Part shown: positions 10,757-21,481 of the stretch, piece after piece
Layout of the letters: every line of letters starts with the position of its first letter
Numbering within the stretch: the stretch's first letter is position 1
Source: Pyronema omphalodes
Taxonomy: Eukaryota > Ascomycota > Pezizomycetes > Pezizales > Pyronemataceae
DNA: 64,000 bases
Assembly (NCBI GenBank): GCA_024516155.1
Contig: JAJJXM010000118.1
Coordinates: 1-64,000 of the forward strand
Reading direction: 5' to 3'
Position numbers and translations under genes: made by a program
Notes under the pieces: generated by a model
Told to the model about the DNA's origin: nothing
Databases searched by the model: none
The model's input: the letters and a program-made list of their open reading frames with translations, nothing else

Positions 10757-10891
10757 GAGGAAAAGGGCAGAGGTGGAGACAGGGGTTTTGCTTTTGCGTT
10801 TCCTTTTCTTTCTTTCTTTGTATTTATCTGTCTCTTGTCATAATATTAAGGTTGCAAACAAGTAATGAGAAAACAAACAACAAACAACAAA
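10757..10891 (+). mobile_element. K1 3' end with (CAAA)n tail
   Basis: These 135 bases match the last part of the family 2 type 3' end (compare 26640-26765 on the other strand). They run AAAGGGCAGAGGTGGAGAC, then a CATAATATTAAGGTTGC hairpin remnant, and end in ACAAACAACAAACAACAAA. They are in the plus orientation of K1 and begin where K1 would resume after a gap, so I assign them to K1. An independent truncated insertion is possible. Confidence 0.55.
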
Positions 10892-11177
10892 CCCCACTCT
10901 CCTCTCCTTTCTCAACTCCCCCGCTGGTGTCTCCTGACTCTTTGCCCTTTGAGACACCCGGGCCAGCCCTGCCCCTCTTCTCCTCCCCTCTCTTCCCTTC
11001 TCCCTCCTTCTTCCTCAGCCTTCTCGCTGCCCCGCCTCGCCTCTCTCCCCTTCTTGTCAGTGGTGTCGTAAGTCCAAGATTGCCATTCGCAAGCACAATC
11101 TGGACGTTGATGCCTCCGCTCTTGACGACTTCTGCCCAAGTCTTCTTCGCGGAGGGGGTTGTCTGTCTGAGTTGGTG
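10892..11177 (-). mobile_element. K2, inverted part, 3' portion
   Basis: On the minus strand this reads the end of the K ORF (TTPSAKKTWAEVVKSGG to GVSKGKESGDTSGG). It is cut on the right by LINE 2b, with the 15-base target duplication CTGTCTGAGTTGGTG at 11163-11177 and again at 22271-22285. Joining across LINE 2b keeps the K frame. At its left end the sequence stops at the exact K position where the plus-strand piece 23591-23948 begins. Confidence 0.7.
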
Positions 11178-13638
11178 CGGTTGACGACGACATCGCAACG
11201 GGATCCGACCACGAAGTGCTCCGCTTCGAAGTGAAAACAATACACCCGGACTCAGAAGCCACCCTCCCAACGCAGCGACTAAACTGGAAAAAAAACCGAC
11301 AGGGACCTCTTTGCGACCACCCTCCGCGCCTCCTGTGACGAAGCCACAGAGCTCTGGGCTCAATACCACGCCAACCCCACCCCAGAAAACCTCGATGAGT
11401 GGGTCAACACCCTCAGCGACAACATTGTACAAGCGGCCAAAACCTCCACCCCCGTCCTACAGGTGACCCCTCGATCGAAGAGATGGTGGACCCTGGAGGT
11501 AGCAGCCGCCCGAAAACAAATGACCCTGGCTCGCCGTCACTGGAAACCCACCAGGACCGACGAATACCACGCAGCGTACAAGCAACTACGAAAGGCCTAA
11601 CACCGCACAATACGACATGCGAAGGACGCAAAATGGAAGGAATACCTGGCTCAAGCGGAAGGACCAGACGTGTGGCAAGCGTTCAGGTACACAAACCCTT
11701 GTCGGGCCCAGCTAACCCCCAACCTCCGAGCGACAATAAACGGACAGGAAACAGAATGTAGCTCGTTCGAATCCAAAATCGAAGCCTTCCAGAAACTGTT
11801 CCCTCCACCACCTCCGCCCCCACCCCCATCCTCCCTCAAACCCCGCCGAGAACTACAATGGAACACCTTCGCACCGACTGAAATCAAAACCGCCATCTTC
11901 ACCTCCTCGCCGAAGAAGGCACCCGGGCCTGACGGAATCACGTTCGCCTGCCTCAGGCAAGTACACCTAGCTATCCCCGACCAAATCAACACGCTCTATG
12001 CCACACTGGGCACGACAGGATACCGCCCGCGCTGTTGGCGACAAGCCACAACGGTCATCATCCCAAAGCCCAATGAACCCGACTACAGTAACCCGAAGGC
12101 GTACAGACCGATCGCCCTCCTAAATTGCCTAGGGAAGGTCCTCGAGAAGCTGATGGCAACACGCTTGGGGTTCATGGCAGACGCCCATGGTCTGTTGCAC
12201 AGGGACCAAATCGGAGGACGCCCTCAGCGATCCACGGTGGACGCAGCGATGGCATTAGTACACGACGCAGAGATTGGAAAAACTAACGGCATGATAACAA
12301 CTGCACTCTTTCTAGACGTCCGTGGGGCATTTGACAACGTCTCTGCTGACAGGTTGCAACAAACCCTCCGCCAACTCGGCTGACCGAAACCGGTGATCTC
12401 GTGGTGCAAGTCCTTCCTCGAGGACCGCACAATCGCCCTCGCTTTTGATGGCCAAACCGACAAACAACGCCCGGTCAAGACCGGAATCCTGCAAGGTTCC
12501 CCCGCATCCCCCATACTGTTCTTACTATACCTACGCCCGCTTTTCGACGAGCTGGAACAGGTACACCCCTACGCATGGACGCCTAGCTACATAGACGACG
12601 TAGCCATAGTCGTACAAGGCAGAACGTGCAAAGACAACGCACGCGCACTGGAAAAGGTCACAGCGACAGCATTCAGATGGGCCGACACGAACGCGGTAGC
12701 TTTCGACGACTCCAAGTCGGAACTACTGCACTTCCACTGGGCTCGCACCAATACAATCACCGAAGAAGAGAAGGTTAACCTGCCGAATGGGACAGTGGTC
12801 ACGCCGGGTACGCAAGGAGGAGAGAAGGACGTAGTACGGTGGATTGGCATGTACTGAGACAGAAAACTTAACTTTAGACAACATGTAAATAAGAGAGCAA
12901 CCGCAGCACGAAGAACCCTTAACGCACTGTGTAGGCTCGCACGATACAAGACAGGTCTGACCCCTTCCGCGACGAGACTGATATACCAGGCATGTGTCCA
13001 GTCCAAAGCGGACTTTGGCGCGGAGATATGGTGGAACAATCAGGGAGACCTCGCCAACATCCTTCAAACACAGCAAAACGCAGCACTCCGCCGGATCCTC
13101 AACGCATTCGCCTCCACACCCATCCTGGCCCTCCATAACGAAGCGGCGCTTCACCCAGTAACGACCTGGCTTAACAACCGGCAGAGGAAGTACGCCCTTC
13201 GAATGCTCACCCTCCCGACTTCACACCCAATCGTCGAGCGATGCCCCGTCTCCTTTGCCGCTCCCGGAGCCGACGAAGCCTCCATCAACACCGACAAAGA
13301 GTACGACCACCCATGGCATCTGGCCGTACGCCCCCCGACTCGCCTCGTCCACACCCTCCACACCCTCTCCCCATGGATCGCGCCCAACGCCGAGATCGAA
13401 GACACCTCGCAGGACGTACCCGATGAAGAGTTCGCTACCTCAATCACCACCGACATCCCCACCTCCCCGAACGACGAAGTGGTGGACGAACACCTCCTCC
13501 TACTACACACCCTCCGCCACCGCAACGACAGCATCCTACTCTACACGGATGGCTCCAAAATCAACGGCACGACGGGAGCAGGGTACACCATACCTCACGG
13601 CCTGCCCCGACCAGTAAGATCCATCGTCCCCATGGGCG
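11178..13638 (+). pseudogene. LINE 2b ORF2, endonuclease end through RT to RNase H start, multiply broken
   Basis: The translation follows other family 2 copies: SDHEVLRFEV, KAPGPDGITFACLRQ, motif A FLDVRGAFDNVS, SYIDDVAIVVQ and the RNase H start YTDGSKINGTTGAGY. Breaks seen: an A-run frameshift near 11287 (AACTGGAAAAAAAACC), a TAA near 11598, a TGA ending the piece at 12383 (TGC Cys in sister copies), and a TGA ending the piece at 12857. It is an older, decayed copy than 1a, which interrupts it at SIVPMG. Confidence 0.8.
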
Positions 13639-13676
13639 TTATTTATTTATTTATTTATTAACTCATACACGCATCC

Positions 13677-13688
13677 AACCGTAAGGTT
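13677..13688 (-). promoter_or_regulatory. 3' hairpin of LINE 1a, AACC-TTAC-GGTT
   Basis: A four-pair stem with a four-base loop lies 17-20 bases before the (TAAA)n tail. Flanking CAT and ATG can add three pairs around a GG bulge. Equivalent hairpins lie at 51381-51392 (1b), 26544-26555 (K4), 23902-23913 (K2), 6707-6718 (2a), 22219-22230 (2b), 26670-26681 (K5), 50097-50108 (2c) and 46838-46850 (2d). Confidence 0.6.
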
Positions 13689-14409
13689 ATGGCGGAATCT
13701 ACAGTAAATACAAAATTAAGAAACCCGGGTGTCAGGCCAAGCTCTCACTGGGTATGCCCCAGAGCTTGTCGTTAGGGTGTGGGGTTGTAGACCCCCAAGT
13801 CTCGTTGTGCTTTTGTTCGTCAAGCGTCGTCTGTTCCAGGAGCCCTGTACGCTCGGAGGCCACCTCGCCGGGTCGTTCCCCCATTTCCTCCACCCTTCCC
13901 CTCCCTTTTTTAACCGTTTTTCCACCTTTATTTCCTCCACAAAGCAAAAACAAACAAGCAAAAAGAAAAGAAAAGAAGATATAACTCCCCCGGGTCAACG
14001 CCCCCCCATCGCACCTCTCTCCCCTGTGCCACTACCCTACTCTACGTCCCTCCCCTCGCCCTTCACCACGCTCCTCCCTCTCGGCTCGCCAGCCATCCAT
14101 CGTCCCACTCCGTCCACTTCTCTCCGCGTCACCATCTCGTACTCGCCTCATTCGTGCTCCTCCCGTCCGTCTCCACCGCGTCTCTCCTCTCCCTCGACTC
14201 CTCGCCTCACTTTCATTCCCGTTTCAAAAAGAAAAAACACAAGGCTCCATTCTCCACAACAACCACGCCTCCGCTCTCCCAGTCTCCCGTCTCCACTCTC
14301 TCCTCGTCATCGTCCGCTTCCTCCATCTCCCCTCTCCCTCGTCTCTCTCTCCGCTCTCGCCTCCCGCTTCTCCCTCCCTCCGTCCTCCTCGTACTTCTTT
14401 TTATTATTA

Positions 14410-14427
14410 TTTTTTTTTTTTTTTTTT
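14410..14427 (-). repeat. Internal A-run after the LINE 1a ORF2 stop
   Basis: Eighteen T on the plus strand, that is an A-run on the coding strand, directly abut the ORF2 stop codon TAA. Nearly 790 bases of 3' UTR follow before the true tail, so this is not the polyadenylation tail. LINE 1b (52113-52131) and 1c (29860-29902) have the same feature. Confidence 0.85.
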
Positions 14428-17400
14428 AATTATTAGAGGTAACCGCGTGCTCGTCCGTCAGGTCCAGCAGCGTCCCCCAGTCTGTTGTCAGCGTAGCAGA
14501 TGTGTCCTCCTCAGCGGGGAGTTTACTTAACCTTGCGTGAGCCCACTCCGCAGTCGCTATCTTGGTCTCTGAGATCATAGCGGACAGTGCTTTGGTTCCG
14601 GCGGTGGTATGTAAGATTGTCGGTAGTGTGAGGTGTCGTCGTCGTGGGATTTTCAGTGTACGTCGCAGTTCGGTCCGTTGGGGAGTGAAGTAGGGGCACG
14701 AGAGAATGAGATGTTTGGGGGATTGCGGAGGGTGAAGGGGGCATGAGTACAAGCGGGAGGGGTATTGGGCGGTGGGGGGATGAGCAAGGCAGTCCAATAA
14801 TAACCGTGTCCGGTTCGCAGTCCCAAGATTGCGGTTGATAGTTTGCGTGGTAGGGCCGTGTAGGCATGGTCGAGGCGTCAACGGTGTGGGGCGTCGTATG
14901 TTTTAAGTTTCGGCGCGGAGGAGTACCAGGTCGTCCAGTCTTGGATGTATTGATCGTGAATCTGTCGACGTATCCAGGACAGGGCGACCGGTAGCGAAGA
15001 GGGGGGAGTTAGGGTGGTTGCAGTTTTGGCGAGGAGGTCGGCTTGGTCATTCCCGGGTATATCGGTATGTCCTGGGACCCAATGTAAGGTGACGGATGTG
15101 TCTTTGGAACGGAGGGAGGAGGCGATGTCGTGTATAGCGCGGGCGAGCTCTTGGCCCGGACCATATGTTGTACGGGAGGCGCGGAGGATGGCCGCCTGGT
15201 TGTCTGTAAAGACATGTATCCGGCGGCGTCGGAGGTGGTTGTGGGAGATGATTTTGTGGCACATCTCGAGGCAGTCGTGAATTGCTCGTAGCTCGGCGTC
15301 GAACACTTCCGTGGTCGTGCCCATGGGGATGGATTCGTTGACTTGACGGGGGAAACCTGAGGTGATGCAGTATCCGGCGCCTGTTTTTCCTTCGAGTTGG
15401 GAGCCGTCTGTATAGGCGATAATGTTGGTTTTGTCGTCACTCAGGTCGCGGATCAGCGAGAGGTGTTGGACGGCGGCTTCGGGTTTGGGGAGGGAGGATA
15501 TCTTTATTCGTAGGGGTGAGCTTATCCACGGGGTGGGATTTGGGTGTGCCGTGTCCTCGATTTCGTCGTCTGGTAATATCCACTGACCGACGGAGCGGAG
15601 CATGCGAACGAGGCGCGAGGGGGCTTTCTGGGTGGTGTTCCAGGGGTAGTCATATTCGGACGGGTCACATATGGAGGTGGGGAAGTGGTTGGGCACGGGG
15701 TAGGAGGAAGGGCAGCGTCTAACTACGGGGTGGGAAGGGGGGAGGGAGAGGAGGCGGAGCACGTATTTGCGGCTGCGGCGTTGAAGGCGAACTGCGACGG
15801 GGGGTATGGCGGCTTCGTTGTGTAGGGCCACTATGGGGGTCGATGTGAATGCGTTTAGTATGCGGCGTAGGGCGGAGTTTTGTTGCGTTTGTAGTGTGCT
15901 GGCCAGTCCTTTTTGTCCATTCCACCAGATCTCAGAGCCAAAATCCGACCTAGAGGTTACACACGCTTGATAAAGTGTACGGGTCGCTGAGGGGGACAGA
16001 CCTGTTTCGTGACGTACCAAACTTCGGAGGGCGTTGAGGGACCTAGCGGCGGCCGTCAGTCTTATTTTTACATGTTGGGAGAAGGAAAGTTTGCGATCAA
16101 AATGTATGCCAATCCACCGGACCACGTCCTTGCTGCCTCCTTGTGTCCCAGGGGTGACTATGGTGCCGTTAGGTAAGCGCACGTTTGTTGCTTCGCTGTG
16201 TTCATCGATTCGCGACTTATGGAAGTGCAGCATCTCCGATTTGGAATCGTCGAATGCTACCGCGTTCGTCTGCGCCCAGTTGAATGCGGTGCGAGCGGCT
16301 GCTTCCAGGGCGCGCGCATTTTGGTCTCTCGTTCGTCCATGGGCCACCAAGGCAACGTCGTCTATATAGCTAGGGGTCCACAGGGTCGGGTGTTCGGATT
16401 GTAAGGCGTCAAAGAGGGGGCGAAGGTATATGAGGAAGAGTATTGGCGACGCGCGGGATCCCTGGGGAATGCCGGTTTGAATTGGACGCTGTGAATCTGT
16501 TCTGCCGTCAAATGATAGGGCGGTTGTGCGGTCACTTAAGAATGAGGAACACCACGATATTACCGCCTGTGGGCAGCCGAGTGAGTGCATAGTTGCCAGT
16601 AATCTGGCGGAGGAGACGTTATCGACAGCTCCTCGTACATCTAAAAATAGGGCAGACGTCACGAAGCGATTTCCCGCGTTAACTTCTACCTCATGCGTCA
16701 GTGCCATCGCGGCGTCAATTGCCGAGCGTTTTGGGCGCCCGCCAATCTGGTCCTTATGCAGGATTTCGTGCGACTCCGCCATAAGGCTGAGCCGGGTCGC
16801 CATGAGTTTTTCTAGCACCTTGCCCAAGCAGTTGAGTAAGGCGATCGGGCGGTATGCCTTTATGGCGCTATAGTCCGGTTTGTTTGGTTTAGGTATCACC
16901 ACCGTCGTGGCCTCTCGCCAGCTCCGCGGATGATATCCTTTCATTCCTAAGGTTGAGTACAGGGCGTTGAAAACTTTGGGGACTGCATCGTACGCCTTCC
17001 TAAGGCACGCGAACGTGATGGAGTCCGGGCCGGGGGCTTTCTTGGGGGAGGATGTTGTGATAGCGGTACGAATTTCTTCGGGGGTGAATGTTTTCCAGGG
17101 GAGTTGGGGGTTGGTCCGTGAGGTGCGTGTGGGGGGGGCAGCTGGGGGGGGAGGGAATAACGCTTGAAAGGCCTCTACCTTACTGTCGAAGTCGACGCAT
17201 ATCTTCTCCATTCCTCCTACCTGTGTCTTGATCGGTGGTGTCAATTGAGCGCGGCGCGGGTTTGTATATCGGAAGGCCGCCCATATGTCTGGTCCTTCCA
17301 CCGCGGCTAAGTATTCCTTCCACATGGAGTCCTTTGCATGTCGGACTTTCCTGTAGTGGGCGTTTCGAGACTGTTTGTATTCGGCGAGGTGTTGGGGAAG

Positions 17401-18426
17401 GCGGGTCTGTTTCCATCTCCTCCTGGCCCGGGTCATGTCTTTACGTGTCAGGCGTACCTCCTCCGTCCACCATCTCTTCGACCGCGGGGTTGGGGTGAGG
17501 GTAGGTGTTGATATCGTGGCGGCGGTTTGGATAGAGTCGCGAAGGAGGGCAGCCCATTCGTCGAGGTTCTTGGCGGAGGGGTTGGCTCGGAGGTGGGACC
17601 ACCGGGGGTAGGAAGCTTCGGTGAGACGTTGCAATTCTTCGGTGAAGGTCTCCCAGTCCGTCTTGCGCCCGTTTAGTCGTGTAGTGTCGCCGGCGGTGTT
17701 GTGGTGGTCTGGGTGTAAGGAGTTGATTTGGAAACGGATCACCTCGTGGTCCGATCCCGTGGCAATGCAGTCGTCAATGGCCCAAGAAGAAATTTCCCTT
17801 GCCATCGCCGGGGCTGCCAGAGTCAGGTCGAGGACCGAAGAGCCCGATCCGTCTCGATAGTGGTAAGTAGGAACGTCCGGGACGTTTACCAGTTGCCAGT
17901 GATGGTCTTCCATCAGTTCCACCAGCACGTCTGCTCTCGCTGGTCTGCGTGCGTGGGAGTTCCACAGAGGGTGATGGGCATTGAGGTCCCCTGTGATCAC
18001 GCAACGGTGGGGGAGAGTGAGGGGGGTAAGGGAGCGGGGGACGGTATATAATTTTGTTTGGGGGTCTTTTTCATTATAGATATTTAAGAGGTAAAAGGAG
18101 GGAATGAGTGTGGTGCTGACCTCGAGTACCTGGAGGTCAGGATCTCCGCTGACGTCCGGTCTTGGTGTGACTCGAACATGTGGGTTGAGGCGAGAGATAT
18201 ATGCAGCAGTGCGATTGACTTTGTGGTGGCTGCGGGGGGGAAGTAACAAAAGGAAATCTGGATGTGTGATTGCGTACCGGGGATCTTTAACGTTAATCTC
18301 TTGTACCAGCAATATGTCTATTTTGGATCCCGCAGAGTTCAGCAGTGTTGTTAGTGCGGTGGCGCTGCGATTCGTGTTATGTGACACGATGCGAAGGGTC
18401 GCCGCTGATGAGTCGTATCTATTCAT
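14426..18426 (-). pseudogene. LINE 1a ORF2, endonuclease-RT-RNase H protein with a nonsense and a frameshift
   Basis: It codes for the same 1333-residue protein as LINE 1b ORF2 but is broken near the C-terminus. Codon 1183 is TGA (14878-14880) where 1b has CGA. About 100 bases further on, one base is missing in an A/T run (14797-14803; coding GGTTATTATTGG against GGTTATTTTTTGG), moving the Cys/His end into another frame. Two substitutions fall in RT motifs: GAVDNV instead of GAFDNV in motif A (near 16625) and QGSRAS instead of QGSPAS in motif B (near 16462). Endonuclease residues (VQEI, GDLNAHHPLW, GSDHE) and YIDDVAL are kept. The start ATG overlaps the ORF1 stop by 8 bases. Confidence 0.9.
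18419..18426 (-). promoter_or_regulatory. ORF1 stop / ORF2 start overlap ATGAATAG
   Basis: The ORF2 start codon ATG and the ORF1 stop codon TAG share the octamer ATGAATAG on the minus strand. The same 8-base overlap is at 56124-56131 and 43404-43411, and as ATGTCTAG at 61817-61824 in LINE 2c. The conserved spacing suggests termination-coupled reinitiation for ORF2. This is inferred from position only. Confidence 0.65.
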
Positions 18427-20329
18427 CAGCGGTCATGGTGGTGTCGGCGATGGGGTTTATTTCGGCGGGGATGGCGTCTAGGGGTGTTGTCTCCGGGCGA
18501 GTCTTCTGCCAGGCTTCCCTGACGGCGTTCACTTTGACGGGGCAGCGGGTGCTGTATGCGGCGTGGTGGACGTCTGTGAGGCCAGCGGCGACACAATTGG
18601 CACACTTGTAGAGGGTGTGTTGACATTTGCGGCCCTGGATTGTGGGACACTGGCCGCATTGGTGATATTCGGTGGGGTGAGGGACGGCGCATATCGCGCA
18701 AGCGGGGCCATTGTCAGCTGGGCAGATTGCATGATGATGTCCAAATTTCTGGCACCTGCGGCATTGGTCAATGGAACGGGCGGTGAAGAATTCTGTCACC
18801 TTGCGTTGTTCGAATAATACTGTCACCTTTGTTCTCTTGAGGAGGTTGTATTCCTCGCTGGACTTCAGTCCGATCATCACGCTGGAGGCGGTCTTACCAA
18901 CACGCTTGTCCGGGTGAGAGATGTACCTTGGGGGTTGTGTCAGGCGTACTTTGTGGTTCGTCTCGATTTCTTGCTGCAATTTTTGCATACCCTCGGTGGT
19001 GTCCTCGTAGTAGTCCGTGGGGATTCCGTGGACTGCCAGCTTATACCATTTTTCGTTAAGTCGGGGGGGCAAGAGGTTCGGGTGGATTTTGCAGGCAGCG
19101 GCGTGGATAACAGAGAGGTGGGGGGTGAGATCGGTAATGGATGTGTTCGGGGAGGGGGTAAGCATGAGGTTTCCTGCGATATTTTTCCTAACCGTCATGA
19201 TGTTTCCTTCCACCTTCGCCTTGTGTAGGGCTTCGTTGATAGCTAATCCAATGGCGATCTTAGAGCTATCGGGCAGGGCACGGGGGTCAGGGCAGGGGAT
19301 CACAATGTCTTGGACGCGGGGGGGGTTCTTGCGTTGGGGATTGGGTTTGGTGGTCTTAGGGGGGGTCATTGATGGGGCAGCGGCTTTCTCTTTGAACAGC
19401 TTGACGGACGAGGGTATTGGTCCTTGCCACGGTTCGTTCGCCTGGGGTGGGGGAGGGGGTAGGTGAGGGGGAGTAGGGAGCTCGTTCTTCCGGAGTTCAG
19501 CTTCGGCGTTCAAGCACCTCTGCTTCCAGTACTCGGCTTCGCTGAGGCGGGGGGCATGTTTGGAGGGTAAATCGAGAGGGGCGTTAACGGGCTGGGTATC
19601 GGGGCTGGTGGTCTCGAGGGGGGTGGGGGATGCGGGGACGGGGGTGGGGGACACGGCGGTAGCTGTTCCTTTCGGTAGGAGGGACGGGGCGAGGAGTTGG
19701 ACGGCATCGTAGATGGATTGGAGGAGGGACTGGTTCTTGTTGATTGTCTTGAACGCTTTGTTGATTCTGTCATTCGTTGTCTGGTCGGCGTGACGAAACA
19801 TGTCCGCGGTGGTAGCAAGATTGTGGTGGAGGACGTCGATGGATTGAGCGAGGGCGGCGTTGCTGTGAGGTGTGGCGTTAATCGGAGCGATGTCGGGGTG
19901 GAGTCGTTTGACTTGTGCAGAAACGGGGGTGGAGTCTTCGGCGATATGGGTGATAGTATGGGCAGTGGAGGCGGCGGGGCGTTTTTTCTGTTTTCCGGTG
20001 GTTTGTTGGATGGAGTATTTGGGGTCATTGTTGCTCAGTTGATCGGGGGTGTCGAAGTTTTCAGGGAGGGGTTTTTTGTTGTGGGGTGTTTTGGGTGGGG
20101 CGTTGGTGGTGTTGCGAGAAGTTGGCGTTGGGGAGCTGTCTCGGGGAGACGCGTCGTCGTCGCTGGAATCCTCGCTGACGTCAGAGCACGTGTCCACGTG
20201 CATCTCAACGTCGGACGCGTCGGACTCGTGCGGCTCTGCGTTAGCGCGTGGATTTTTTTCGGGCGCCCGAGGGGGTTCTTTATCGGGGGGGAGAGGTTGT
20301 TTCTCCACAACGGTGGATCGGGGAGGCAT
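18419..20329 (-). CDS. LINE 1a ORF1, nucleic-acid-binding protein with CCHC knuckles (636 aa, intact)
   Basis: This is the ORF1 protein of a Tad1-like LINE, expected to bind the element RNA in the ribonucleoprotein. The N-terminal half is disordered and acidic or Pro-rich (SDVSEDSSDDDASPRD near residue 50). A short helical part follows (MFRHADQTTNDRINKAFKTI). Residues 350-520 form a globular domain (RVQDIVIPCPDPRALPDSSK, WYKLAVHGIPTDYYED). The first zinc knuckle is CRRCQKFGHHHAIC at 523-536 (Cys523, Cys526, His531, Cys536), and two further Cys/His clusters follow to about residue 585 (CAICAVPHPTEYHQC and CQHTLYKCANC). It starts at the first ATG, ends in GAA TAG, and its stop overlaps the ORF2 ATG (18419-18426). 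Confidence 0.85.
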   Translation of the reverse strand: MPPRSTVVEKQPLPPDKEPPRAPEKNPRANAEPHESDASDVEMHVDTCSDVSEDSSDDDASPRDSSPTPTSRNTTNAPPKTPHNKKPLPENFDTPDQLSNNDPKYSIQQTTGKQKKRPAASTAHTITHIAEDSTPVSAQVKRLHPDIAPINATPHSNAALAQSIDVLHHNLATTADMFRHADQTTNDRINKAFKTINKNQSLLQSIYDAVQLLAPSLLPKGTATAVSPTPVPASPTPLETTSPDTQPVNAPLDLPSKHAPRLSEAEYWKQRCLNAEAELRKNELPTPPHLPPPPPQANEPWQGPIPSSVKLFKEKAAAPSMTPPKTTKPNPQRKNPPRVQDIVIPCPDPRALPDSSKIAIGLAINEALHKAKVEGNIMTVRKNIAGNLMLTPSPNTSITDLTPHLSVIHAAACKIHPNLLPPRLNEKWYKLAVHGIPTDYYEDTTEGMQKLQQEIETNHKVRLTQPPRYISHPDKRVGKTASSVMIGLKSSEEYNLLKRTKVTVLFEQRKVTEFFTARSIDQCRRCQKFGHHHAICPADNGPACAICAVPHPTEYHQCGQCPTIQGRKCQHTLYKCANCVAAGLTDVHHAAYSTRCPVKVNAVREAWQKTRPETTPLDAIPAEINPIADTTMTADE

Positions 20330-20633
20330 CGGAATTTCGGAATAAGTTTGTTTGGCGGTAGCGACGAATAATCCGCGTTGGAATTGATGATTTTCGTGGT
20401 TGTGGGGTTGTGGTGTTGATGGAACCGGTTCGCGGGGCTTTTCTCAGGGGCCCGAAAACTCTTGTTCGATGAAAACTCAACGAAAAAGAGAGGGCCTGGT
20501 CTGGAAAGGCTGCGAATAGGTAATTCGGGGCTGCCGAACAATAATCCGCGATAAAATCTTGCGATTTCGGCGTGGTTGTTGAAAAGGCAGGGGGGGGTCG
20601 CTCTTTGCTGGGTGGTGTCCGTAAGCTCGGTAT

Positions 20634-21481
20634 TCCCCATGGGCGACATGGCCGAAGTCTTCGATGCAGAGGTCACAGCCATCCTCGAAGGCCTTCGCAC
20701 ATGTCTGAAATACACCGTACAACACTCCCTATCCGACAGAACTATCCACGTCTTCACGGACAGCCAGGGTGCCGCTCACAGAACCTCCCACCTACGCCGC
20801 GGTCCCGGACAAGACGTCGCTGGGAACATTCACGCAGTCGCTCGCAACCTCCGCGAATTCGGCATCTCCATCACCGTCCACTGCATCCCCGGACACGCCA
20901 GCGTCCCCGGTCACGAAACCGCCGACGACCTGGCCCATCAAGCCACAACGATTGAACCTCGACGACTACCTCCCATCACCATAACATGGCTACGACAACG
21001 CACTCGGGAACGCCACACAAACGAATGGCAAGAGTGGTACAACTCCTCTCCCAAACCTCAGACGTACGCAGCCCAACACCGGAGGCGCATGGACACCGCC
21101 TACACCGATCATCCCCGATGGCTATCCACAGCCATCCTCGGACTCCGGACAGGACACGGGTACTTTCTGAGCTGCCTCGCCCAACCTCCATCCAACGCAT
21201 ACCCAGCACGCTCATGCGACTGCCCCATCCACCCTCCTCAGACACCTCGACACCTCCTCCTAAGTTGTCCCGAGTTCCAAGAGGCTCGCACAACCCTCCG
21301 CCAGGACCTCAAGATCACCCGCTTCGCTCGCCTTCAGTTGGAATCCATCCTCAACACCAAACCCGGAACGCAGGCTCTCTCTGACTTCATCTCCGTGACC
21401 AAGTTCGCTACCTTGGTCTGGGCCCATACCCGGTTAAACAAAGCTCGCAGAAGGGAGCAGACCCCCTCTTTCGTTGACTGA
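20634..21481 (+). pseudogene. LINE 2b ORF2, C-terminal part (RNase H end and Cys/His motif)
   Basis: It resumes after LINE 1a at MGDMAEVFDAEVTAILEGLR. It covers the RNase H Glu (FDAE) and Asp (VFTDSQGAAH), the linker WLRQRTRERHTNEWQEWY, and the C-terminal CDCPIHPPQTPRHLLLSC motif (C-x-C-x2-H-x6-H-x4-C). It ends in TPSFVD and a TGA at 21479-21481. The apparent upstream start at 20576 belongs to the LINE 1a 5' leader and is chance. This part is open, but the rest of ORF2 is broken. Confidence 0.85.

Larger units (their letters stand above)
13639..20633 (-). mobile_element. LINE 1a, full-length family 1 copy (6995 bp)
   Basis: On the minus strand it has a 5' leader with a C-run (20633-20330), ORF1 (20329-18419), ORF2 (18426-14426), an internal A-run directly after the ORF2 stop, a purine-rich 3' UTR with a shared GGAGGAAATAAAGG block, the hairpin AACC-TTAC-GGTT (13677-13688) and a (TAAA)n tail at 13639-13660. 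The flanks carry TCCCCATGGGCG on both sides. It is nearly identical to LINE 1b over its whole length, 37.7 kb away. Confidence 0.9.

Noticed and set aside
13729..14436. Pro/Ser/Phe-rich plus-strand frames in the 1a 3' UTR (also 29633-29940 and 51458-52234)
   Set aside because: They are antisense to the LINE, made of pyrimidine-rich repeats and the T-run.
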